Shown in pieces: positions 47,490 to 58,300 of a stretch of DNA of 64,000 nt. Each line of letters opens with the position of its first letter. The stretch's first letter is position 1. Position numbers and translations under genes: made by a program. The stretch is from assembly GCF_001039355.2 (NCBI RefSeq), contig NW_019775103.1, positions 12,920 through 76,919 of the forward strand, in the 5' to 3' direction. The notes beneath the pieces are model-generated. The model ran no database searches and was not told where the DNA came from. It saw only the letters and a list, made by a program, of their open reading frames with translations. The DNA is from Lingula anatina. Taxonomy: Eukaryota; Brachiopoda; Lingulata; Lingulida; Lingulidae.

Positions 47490-47829
47490 TGACCGGTACG
47501 GTTGACCTTGGCGACAAGTGGTGGTCCACTTGTCCACTTCATAGTTAGTTATAGTCCATCATCATATGAATGGAAAAAAGGACACATCTTGAATAATGCC
47601 ACATATGATTCAAACGAGGACGGTGACACTTCACGGCTGGCTGATCTCGTTTCCAAATATGACCCAGAGTCGGTGCGTTTCCTTAACGTACCGGTACGTT
47701 GCCATGGGGGCGGGCAAGCGTTTTTGTGTTGGCTGAAGTGACAGCCTCGGCCTACATATGCTCAGACGACAAGTGTGATGTACAAGAGTGGTCTGCCAAA
47801 GGCTCAAGTGCAGACACCTGGGTCCTTTA
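47490..47829 (+). pseudogene. Coding-like segment split by a frame change, unknown protein
   Basis: One plus frame reads YEWKKGHILNNATYDSNEDG and continues through RLADLVSKYDPESVRFLNVP. At about 47695 a second frame takes over with VFVLAEVTASAYICSDDKC and DVQEWSAKGSSADTWVL, then a stop at 47827-47829. Composition is protein-like and the base content rises above the surroundings. There is no good acceptor at the 5' side. It may be a decayed exon, an exon with a sequencing error, or chance. Confidence 0.22.
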
Positions 47830-47968
47830 ATTATTCTGAATATCTTCGGTCCGAGGAGAAAACAGTTAGTAGAAAGTGAATGTTGAAACGTTGTTTGGAC
47901 AGGTTACCCGCCCCATTAAAATATCCTTAGGTTCAGTGTCACCCCGTTCATGTTCACGTGGACTTTTA

Positions 47969-48152
47969 GGCCCCATTCACATAACCACAATCGGTCTACG
48001 TAGATCGATCCGCCTCTGCGGTGACTTTCGCTGAGTGCAATCAGCTTAACTGAATGACACGCCCCCTCCAGTTAAGCTGGTTGCACTCAGCTGAAGTCCC
48101 CGTAGTGATGGATCGATCTACGTAGACCGACGGTTTCTTTGGGAATGGGGTC
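47969..48152. mobile_element. MITE family 1, copy C (TTA target duplication)
   Basis: 184 bp, nearly a full-length hairpin: both arms contain GGTCTACGTAGATCGATCC, then GAGTGCAA(T/C)CAGCTTAACT towards the centre. Flanked by TTA at 47966-47968 and 48153-48155. The arms are the best preserved of the four copies, suggesting it is the youngest. Confidence 0.85.
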
Positions 48153-48200
48153 TTACATCCGGAATATAGTCAAATAAGACAACGTTTATGGCATGCTTAC

Positions 48201-48522
48201 CCTGGGTTCCAAAGCTTATTTTACACTTATCCCCGTTTCTGGAAACGACAGAGGCATGTTGATGATGGTGGTTCTTTCCCAGTAGTCTTTTTAACTCAGG
48301 GTGACTTTGAAGAAGTACTTGAAATTTATTGATGGTATAGTTAAGCAGCCTAGGGTCGTGATGATTTGGGCACATCCCCGTCGCACCCACTGGCATCCTA
48401 AACACTGCTACCATTCGCTCTACATCACCACAAACACCATCATCACCACCACCACCGTCATCACTACATGTACAGGATAACTTGCCACGGCACCATGACC
48501 AGAATTGCCCCCGAATCTCTTG
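48201..48522 (-). CDS. Possible exon ending in a GTAAGC donor, unknown protein
   Basis: The minus frame is open from 48522 to 48118, and within it a donor-like G/GTAAGC falls at 48201/48200 in phase 1. The part before the donor reads VFRMPVGATGMCPNHHDPRL and NYTINKFQVLLQSHPELKRL. The 5' half overlaps a CAC/ATC-rich tract (48421-48475) that can create Gly/Asp runs by chance, and no pyrimidine-rich acceptor is seen. I cannot assign a family. Confidence 0.25.
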
Positions 48523-48664
48523 TCACCGCAACCACAATCATCACATGTCACCCTTGTCGTTATCGTCTTTGTCACCTCCTCCAACACATCGACGGGCATG
48601 ACAGTGTCATACGTTGTGGCACGTCCAAAGTGTCATCATGACAGAATAGCTGTCATAAAATACA

Positions 48665-48873
48665 GGGCCCAGTTTCATCAACTATGGATAACTATCCTTT
48701 GAATTAAACTGTTATCCTCTGGGCAATTATCCTTAGGAAAGCAGCTTTTTTTAACCACTGGTTTAGTAAACATCACTTTACCCACAGGATAATTGCCCAG
48801 AGGATAACAATTTCATCCAAAGGATAGTGTTATCCAGAGGATAGCGCTTTCCAGTGTTGATGAAACTGGGTCC
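48665..48873. mobile_element. MITE family 4 (TIR GGGCCCAGTTTCATCAAC)
   Basis: GGGCCCAGTTTCATCAAC at the left and inverted GGACCCAGTTTCATCAAC at the right. 209 bp. The inside is built from repeated GGATAAC, ACTATCC and GAGGATAAC blocks, including GGGCAATTATCC and its complement, so it can fold along most of its length. Flanking duplication not resolved. Confidence 0.75.
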
Positions 48874-50038
48874 AGCGGTACTGCTTTTACAGATTTTGAC
48901 CAAAGTCACCCCTTTCCGCACTTTCACATCACAGTCATCGACTACACATCTACGCCAATTTTAATATTATTGCATGCAACTTGTGGTTGGAGTACAGGTT
49001 ATATAACAAATAACGACGCCAAATTAACTATCGACACTAGCAAAATCACTTATACAGCTTCTGTAACCGCTTCGAAAAGCAACAACTGCATCACCATCAT
49101 AATTGTAATAATCTCCATCATCTGCACCTTTATCTCTTCAGCGTTCTTTGGTCTTCATCTGAGTATCTTTTATCATTAAGAATACGCTTCGCGGCATTGC
49201 CTCCTTAGGTTTTTCCAAATCGTAAATAATGATTTTTGAAAATGATAAAAAAGGTTCAATCTTATATCATACGAAGCAACGCTTTGATACATTTAACCCG
49301 ATGACCTATGCCATTGGCCTCAGTATACTTTCGGGGCTATATGCTCTTGCTGGAACCATCAGAGGTATCCCTGGGATTTAGGGCCTTTATTTTGGACGAC
49401 AGCAAGTGCCCAGAATCTGGTCAAAGCTTACTTTGATATAGATTATATGATGCTGACTTCGTGATTGGTATAATGCTTCTTTGAAGTAAGAGTTACCAAC
49501 GCTAAAGACGTATTATTAGGCTATGCATGTGAGTCTTTTTTTGGTCTATAACAAGAGGGATACAACTTTTTAAGATTGTTGATGCGTAAGTGTGGTCCAC
49601 TGTGCGGTTCTCTTTGAAGTTAAATCGATGAAATGGCTTCAAAACACACGTTTTTGTACTTGAAACCAAGACAGTTCTAAACTATTGTAAACAACAAACA
49701 TGAAAGCCAGTGAAATTGTGTTTCAAACCCGTACAAGTACACAGCATCGGTAAGGTACGATAAAATCGACGTTTTTCGCCTCACATGAAAAACGCCGTGG
49801 GAGATTGTGACGTGCGTTTATGGTTAAACAACTAGTGATGGAAATCAATGGTCATAGTAACTGTGTAGAGATGTTTATAGTGACGCTTAAAATGGAAATT
49901 TTTCATTAGATCAGATTGTTGGTAAACAGATTGTGTATGGTCTATTTCGTCGAAAACAAAGTCGTCATCAAGCAGGACATGCCGATGAGAGCAACAAACC
50001 TTAGAATTAGACATTTTGGTAACGATACTAATATATGC

Positions 50039-50044
<6 letters not shown>

Positions 50045-50086
<42 letters not shown>

Positions 50087-50102
50087 GAGAGAGAGAGAGA
50101 TG
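50045..50102. repeat. (GA)n microsatellite
   Basis: About 29 units with one interruption. Confidence 0.95.
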
Positions 50103-52869
50103 AAAATAAGAACAGAGCAAAATATGGAAGTACTTGAGGGTTTGATATTAAAGGGCGGGGGGCAAAGATAGCGATCGTCGGCTTGAACAGCAATTGAACA
50201 GACGGAGAAGCAGACAACAAAGGGTTTACAAATATAAGCCTCATCTTCCTTTGTGTGACGTGTTTAGCCATTTTTGATTCATTGAGTGGCCCTTCCCGAT
50301 ACAGAGTGTATCTCCTTACGCTTACCTTGGATCAGATGATTTGTGATCTGAAGCAGAAACCGCAAAATCAAAGCCGCTACCACCAAGTATTCTTCCTACA
50401 TTGATTCAACGGATAAAATGAACTATTGCCATATCGTAGCCATTGGTTCCACCGTTATCGGGAAAGCCCAGTTATCCACGCGGCCGTGGAAGCTGGATAA
50501 CTGTCGCAACTATCCACAATACCTCGCCCTGTCATTACATGTTTCCATCGGGGCCCTTGCAGCGTATCTTGAATACCTTCTCAGCGAGTGTATATAGCCG
50601 TATCCTGCAGCCAGCACCCCCTTAGACCGATCAATGCCCGACTTCATTGATAAAGCAATTGACAGAATAAGACCGGTAATTGTTAGTAAATGCCGCAAAT
50701 TGACCAAGGTTATGTGCTGACAATACACGGAGCAAGACCACGGTGCCGGTTCACAATGTTTCTCCTTAATTACTTGCATAACTTTGCCACCCCGGGAGTC
50801 AACCCAGACCACCTCAGGGGGGCGGGAGCTCCTCATCACATAAGGCCCAGTTTACCCAATCGTTAAGGAAAGTGGTGACTTCAAAGAGCCCGGGGTACAA
50901 TATTTAACATTAGTGATTAATTAACCTCGACGCTAACTAAGCTACTGTTATTTTGTATCTTTAGGTTGCAATTCCTTAGTTCTTTAGCCCCGATGTATAT
51001 ACCGTTTTATGCGATTTTATGGGCACCTGAAAACTGGTAATTCTGCAATCTTTAATTCAGAACGCAGCATGAGGAATACAGTACATGGCAAATTCAGTGT
51101 ATATGGGACATTTAATCATGCCGTTGAAAAAAAAGAACAGTACACATAAGTTGCCTGGAATATTACCTTTTCTTTTTAGATAGCCAGGTAATATCCCCAA
51201 CGGCTAAAATGGAATTACTATCCACTGCACAAATGGTGAACATACAAAGAATCTATTAATCCATTAATATAAGGGAACAATAGGTTGTTTAATCTTCTTT
51301 TACTGGGGTTTGAATTTTAATTGAATGGTGGACAGAAAGTACAACAAATTTATTATTTTGATTATCTCAAGGTTATTTCGTTTGTTATTTATTATTTTTG
51401 TTGGCTTATTTAGCATTCGAATTCGACAGAATGCGATTGCGCGCGATACGTGTGCGTGTATGCCTGTGACGAGGAAAGTAGCAATTTTTTGTTTTATAAA
51501 AAACAAAAACGGTGACCAATGAGGTCAAGAAACTGTGCACTAGAAACTCGGCACATGGTTAATTATTTCAATTTTGCAATCCGAATTATTATTTTTACGG
51601 GCAGATATGGAGAGAAAAAAAGCACATAGTAGCCAAATTAAATTTCATTAAACTTTTACGTAACGTTCTTCAGACGAAAGCGATTCAAACAAAAAAAGCA
51701 TACTTTATTTATGGATCCAAAATCTGTGCATGCCAAACTTAATTGTTCTTCCCTGGTTGACCGCTGACCCTTCCAGGTCAGAATGACCCCTCCTTTTGCC
51801 CCCAGGGGGTATCCCGTGGTCAACCAGCTTTTTTTACCTCCCACTTGGAGAGCTAATCCAATACAAGCCAATTAGACAAATGTGACCTCTTTTTTTCATT
51901 TAAACGGTGTCACGTATTACGTTTTGTCCGTTATTAACCTACCTTTGACCACGCCTCCTTATCAACGGACACGCCCACTTTTTAAAGACACTCCCACTTT
52001 TGATTAAAACAGTACTTGAACTGAATTGATAATAGTAATGCACGTTTTTCAATAATGGCAATATTCAAGGCTTCATTTCAAAATGTGGGTACAACATGTT
52101 CGAGACTTCTTTCTCATTTTATAGTGTATCCAACCGAGAGCCCTTACACATTTTAATCATCAAATCAAACGTGAGCAAGCTCCGGTATGTCATGCGGTTT
52201 ATAGCAACTTGTTTAAATACTGGTAATAAAGGCTTATTTTGGGGCGAAATTTTCGTCTTAAAATAACCAATACGATTCTCTTGTGTGACAATGGAAGTGC
52301 ATGGACTAACAGGAAATGCATGTTCTAAATGGAAATATCAATTTAGTGACTGATTTGGTGGATATATATGACATAGGGGGGAGGCACTTTGTCCCCATAG
52401 ACAGTGGCGCTTGTAAAGAAAGCTTGGGCACGAGAAAATTTCATTGGTCCGTATAAAATGCCAAATATCGCGTTGGTTTTTCATGGCATGAAGGAATGTA
52501 GTAGTTTTATGAAGAACGTGTATCTTTATTACTCTGAAATAAGTAATATGAACAATTAGCAGCATATATGCCCTTCACAGCACCAAATTTTAATGGAAAC
52601 CAGCCTCTAAGACACCACGTACCAGCATAAGTTTTGCCTTCTGTCACGCCACTTTTCGATCAATCATACGTGCCGATCAATCAGAGACTGTCCCAAATTG
52701 TAAATTCTTCCATGATTTAGAAATTACAAAAGTTATTTTGTCACTGCAATAAAACCAGCCATCCTCGGGTACTGTCGCCAGCTGTCTGATGGGTAGACTT
52801 TTACGACAGTAATTAGCGAGAGAGAGGTCACAGGTGATTGCATCGCGAAGAGAGCATAGTGATTATTTT

Positions 52870-52871
<2 letters not shown>

Positions 52872-52904
<33 letters not shown>
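52872..52904. repeat. (CT)n microsatellite
   Basis: About 16 units. Confidence 0.95.
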
Positions 52905-52906
<2 letters not shown>

Positions 52907-54293
52907 CCGGTCACTATTTCAATCATGGGGCTTGCCGAACTCCCTGTTTGACGCTGCACTGCACTGTCCACAGCCTTTATTTGTCCAGAACACATTTGGG
53001 AATTGGTACCTTTTACTTTATTTAATCTTAATCCCTAAATGGTGTTGACTCCAAAATTAAAATACATCAAATTTTTAATTTGCTATCTCGTCGTGTAAGA
53101 TCGGACATGCAGTAACCATGGGGTGATTCGCATGAGTTAAACCACCGTAGAATTTCGTAGAGGGGTGACCTTCGTAATATGATGCAAATTATCCGAAATA
53201 AAGTACGCCTTGGATGTGATCAGTGACATTTTAGTATGGCCAAAATGATTGCTAATTGGGAGGTTTGTCTTGACATTTTTGCTGTGACAACAGCAAGGAT
53301 AAATTTGAATTTTTCACAGCTTTCTCTGTCCATTTTGGACAAAGTGGACAGCTTCAGATTTCAATTTTTAGTCTAATTATGCCTGATACTGCCATGAAAA
53401 ATATATTTGTGTGATAGGGCAATAAACTGTGTAACCCGCCTGGCTGTGTAGATCTGTCTTTTGCCAGACTTTAGAAAAAGAGATAAATACTGTCTTTGTT
53501 ATATCTTATCCTTCTTCTTCTAATTCTGCACTTCACAGGACGCAAACTTCTCTTCGTGTTCTATAACACCCATCCTACCGAGTTCAAATCTCAGTCAATA
53601 GTAAATCCCACACGTTAAATATTTAATAATTACAGAAAGCCATAGTTGAGGCAGTGGTCATGTTAACTCTGCCTTGGTGTTGGACTTACTCAGTGTATGC
53701 GTGCAAACACTGTTTAAGCTGAAGCAAATAGGGAAACATGACATTGCTTGGTTATTTAGGCTATTCTAAAAGTGGGGGAAATTACGCTAATTAAAGTTCA
53801 CGCGTGCGTTTATGCTATGGTGGCATGTGCGAAGGATCTTGTGTTTGCTTGCTTTGGACGTGCGTGTAGACCTGCGTGTGTGTGTATGCGTGTTCACCTT
53901 AGCCCAAGCACGCGTGTCATGTACGTGTAGGGTTAAACATGGAGCGTGCGCTTTGTTATTTGTCTACTGTCCCTTTCTCTCCTGGCGTCTTCTTCCCCAA
54001 TTATGGCTGGCTTACTACCTGCGTTAGGACAAACACTTGAAAGTTCGGAAATACTAAGTCACCGCACTGCTTTTCTTCGTGTTGATTCAGACTTGATGAT
54101 TGATTTGGTGATACAAAAACCGTAACTTAAAACGGATGGACCTCAGCAAAGGTAAAACAATGGCCCCACGCATCATTGGTATTATCAATATAAAGCCAAC
54201 CACGGCAATGTTTGAACATGTAGGTTTACTAAACGATTACGACCACTAGTGGCACTACAGTTAACAGCATCTTTATCAACCTTGATTACAGGT

Positions 54294-54320
54294 CTTTCTT
54301 TCTTTCTTTCCTTTTTTTTT
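54294..54320. repeat. (TTTC)n and poly-T tract
   Basis: Four TTTC units, then a T run. Confidence 0.85.
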
Positions 54321-55130
54321 GGCACACCTTTATAGATTGCCTAGGAAGCGATGAACGTCTGGAAACATCTCCGCTTAGCTCTGGGGGTGTGTCAAGGTTA
54401 TTAAAACACACGTGTACTCTTCTCACCCGAAAGCGAACAGGCTTTGAGTCCACTGTCAACAAGACTTAAAACAAATTCTTGTTTTCCCCGCCGCCGCTTA
54501 ATGTACTTAGCCTCGACCCTACCCTCACACGTCAGCAGTAATCTCATCCGCAACCTGTGGAAAATAACGGATGAAATTGATGACCATGTACATTTCATCC
54601 ACAACTGTGTACCGAGGGATTACCTTCTAAAGCAACCGGGGGAAATTGATGTTGACCAGATTTTCATAATGCCTTTTAGGGTGCAAGAGAAAATATTTAA
54701 AACTGTCTCGCTGTATCCTGTAGGATGTATGTGAGGTCGTGAGGGTTGTTTGAAGACAATTAGATGCTTCGTGAACGGTAATCGGTTTTGTAATATCTCT
54801 CCATTGCGACTGCGGGTTTACGCTTTGGACGTTATAGCTTGATCGTGAAAAAAAAAACTGATAATGATGATTTGATTTACCTTAATTAACCACAGCTTTT
54901 GGTTATTTTGAAATTTTGGGAGCTATTTCAGTGAAACAACTTTTCCGACACCAGTAAAATCACCGGCACCAGTTTTTTTGTGTACATTTTCATCCCTGTG
55001 TCCCAATTTTAGAGATTTCCTTGATATTCCATGTTTTCATTTTGAAAAGACTCCACATGCATTTACTCTCAAAGACACGTTCTACACTTTACAGGTAACA
55101 GTCTTTTTAAATTTCCAGGTACAGTATTTA

Positions 55131-55377
55131 AGGGCTCATTCCCAATAAAAGTATCGTTCGACGAAGATCGATCCAACACCGCGAGGACTCTCGCTGAATC
55201 CTACCAGATTTACAAATTAACACGAATCCACCTGCTTCCAACGTACTCGTGTAAACACCAGTTTTCCTGTATTCTTCTCGACGCCAGGAGGATCAGTTAA
55301 TCTGATTGTATTCAGCGAGAGTTCCCACGGAGTTGGATCGATCTATGGAGGACGTCAGTGTCACTGGGAATGACCCC
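55131..55377. mobile_element. MITE family 1, copy D (TTA target duplication)
   Basis: 247 bp, left arm AGGGCTCATTCCC, right arm (inward) GGGGTCATTCCC, both followed by GATCGATCCAAC and CTCTCGCTGAAT. Flanked by TTA at 55128-55130 and 55378-55380. Confidence 0.82.
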
Positions 55378-55380
55378 TTA

Positions 55381-58300
55381 GACAGCAAATATAGCTCTCA
55401 CGTCCGACAAGTCTACGTCTATAGGGTACACATTTAAACTTAAATTAAGTTCAATCAAATCACTGACCCAGCGTTAAACTTGCAACCGACAACCTTACGA
55501 AAGGTGAACTGCGGAAACAAGTTCATTAATTAATACGCACGCCAACGGTAAAAGTACCTCCGCTTCATTTGCATTTTAATGAAAAGCTGTTGTTCCTACC
55601 TACGGCTCGTCGCTGTAATATCAATCTATTATACAACATGGTAGCTTCTATGCAGTGATACTGAGATGGAGGAGACCTCAGACACGTTGGTTTTTAACTT
55701 GCATTATCTAACATGACAAAGATCGGATCCTGGGATGTCTTACGGAGTTGCGCTCTCATAAAACCGCGTCTCGCAGGCTTCGTGTAGCAGCATACGGTCA
55801 TGGGGCACATGTCGACTTTGGACGGAATCGAACGAAATTAGTCACATTGAAAGATACAGGTAGACAACAGAACGTTATAATGGTTATATGTGCCTGTGTT
55901 GTTTGATCAATTTAACTTCTAGTTTACTTATACTTATTTTAATCTTATTAGAAGGCAGTTTAATGAACAGTAGTTTCGATCCGAAAATATCATTATAAGG
56001 GCTTTTTTTTTCTCATTTTGATATTGAGCTATTTCACTCGCCCTCATAATAAAGGTTTACCTTGTATGCGGGAGCCCATGCAAAGTATATATTTAGTACA
56101 TCAATGAATATATTAAACTGATATTAAATCATTCATGACGGGGAATACTGCACATTTTTTTCTTTTTAATTTTTTTCGTTTTTTTCTTTGTAGCTTTTTT
56201 TTCCTTTTTGTTTTTTTGCATAATTTTCAGTGATATAGATATGATAATATGCAAAATTACTTTGTGGGCGATAGTGAAATGCGCAATAAAATACCGCAGT
56301 GGTTTATATAATGAACGTTCTTCGTCTTGTATATAATACCCTATATATTAATTTTTACGAAAGCCAATATGTTATTTTGAAAGAAAATAACAAACACAAA
56401 TAAAAATCGGTATCAGCTGACGGTTTTCAATCAGTCGGAAGCCAGATGACTTCTTTTTTGAAAGGAAAAGTTCAAAGGTGCTCACATCCGTGATCAAGAC
56501 GATGCTGGCCACTTGCAAAGTGTAACCACAGTTTCAAATCTTTTGTAGTGCATCCATCAACGGGTTGGTGTCTACGCACTGACAGTGATAGTTTTCAAAA
56601 AGCTGTGAGAAACAACGTTTCAGTGGAGGAGCCGAGCAAAAACAATCGTAGTTTACAAGTCTTGCGTCTCCGGTACGTCGCCTGTAGAGTTGTCCGTCTC
56701 GCGACCCGGGGCAAAATGACGGCGACTTCAAATACCGTAGTCTCTGATTTAAATTTTTATTACGTCGAGGACCGTGCACGGCATAAGTTTTCCCTGCTCC
56801 CAATCGGTCTGCTTTTTAGTGTGGTCTAGCTTTTATGCGAACGACTATCGTAGGAAGGTCAGCGCAATTAAAACTGGAGGGTAACTTTTTTGGTATTTTT
56901 GGAATTTGGTGACTTATTCTGGAAGTGAAAGCGTCGCTAAATCGCGGCGCAATTAGTCGTCGAGGACAACACATTGCTAAGTGTGGCGATAGTTTTTTTT
57001 TCTTTTTCCAAAAGAGCAATCAGTCACACTCTTGAAATAATTGGAAGCTTATCAGGAAGGGACCTGAAAACCAGAGTGCCGTGGAAAATATGAACTTGGA
57101 ACCGTTTTCTGAGACTTAATTCTGTTGGGGTTGTCACGCGACTGATCTTTGGATGAAAACTCGTGACAGACACACATGATTCACTCCCTGTCCCGACCAA
57201 GACAGACCACGGTTTAAGGTCCAAAGGGAGCTGTGCCCTGTTATGGTAATGTCGCTGGTGTGTGAACTGTATATTTTCATAGGTAATTAGAACACGGTTA
57301 CTGTTGTTGTTGATATTGTCGTGCGTTGTTGTTGTAAAGGGTATAGCGAAGAACAATAGTGGGTTTATTATCACGACAGGGACCTCCTTTTGTAATGAAA
57401 CCCGATTGTGTCATTCCCATACTTGTTTCTTTCGTGTTTTCGTATCTGTTAATCTTATCTTATGTCATTACTTGTCGGTTATTTCATTTAATGAAAGGAT
57501 ATAATAGTTTCATAGGTTCATTGAAAAATTATTTGCTTAAAAAAAAGTAAAAAGCAAGGGTTTTATCAATCGAAATTTAGACAAAAAAAAAACATTGTCT
57601 CAGCCCTTTTTAAATAGTATGTCACTTTTAGTTTCGTATTGTCTCTAAGTGATTATTGTTATTGGTCACATTCAGCAGTAATGAAAGTTTACTTACCGCC
57701 AATTACCACTCATTACGATTCATTAACTTTCCCGCCCTCTGGCAGGTATGAGGTAAGCCGCGTTTAAGCGATTAACGAGGGAAAGGTCAAACCGACTTGG
57801 CGGGTTAACTTCACGTCTTAAGTACCGCCGAAAAGAAATAATCAAGATTGGGCAAAGTTTTAGATATACCTATATGAACGGGCATTCGACGGGATTGAAT
57901 GCGTAGTTGACATTTACATTTAACGGGTTCTCTCTTTGAAATAAATCAAATTGTGTTCTTTGGGAGTTATTTTTAAAATAATGATTTATCATACCATTTT
58001 GAAGGAGAAGTGGTGAAGCCATGAGAAAAAAAACGTCCATATTTATCACATTTAAAGAAAAACAAGGGCCTGGTGTAAATTACAATTGCGGGACATGTTT
58101 GTGAAGGCTCTTAATACATCCTGTCTTCTTTTAGGGGAATAATTCAAAGAAACCGCGGAGAAAATATTGAAAAAATAATTTGATAGTCACTAAAATAATG
58201 GTTTAACAGCGATCCCGATATAGTTTTTGTTTAGGGAAATACATTTATTTTGTGAGTTTGCAAATAAAGTTCGTTGACGCTATTTGCAGTTAACTGACAT

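Larger units (their letters stand above)
48874..55127. other. Intergenic, no confident gene
   Basis: Holds microsatellites, a perfect inverted repeat (50469-50503), a TGACC/GGTCA-rich patch (51755-51830) and a coding-looking but unsupported frame (54444-54734). Confidence 0.45.

Noticed and set aside
56534-56829. Overlapping 93- and 89-codon ORFs on opposite strands, one starting with MGAGKT
   Set aside because: GAGKT alone is too short to call a P-loop, no other ATPase motif follows, and neither frame has splice or homology support.
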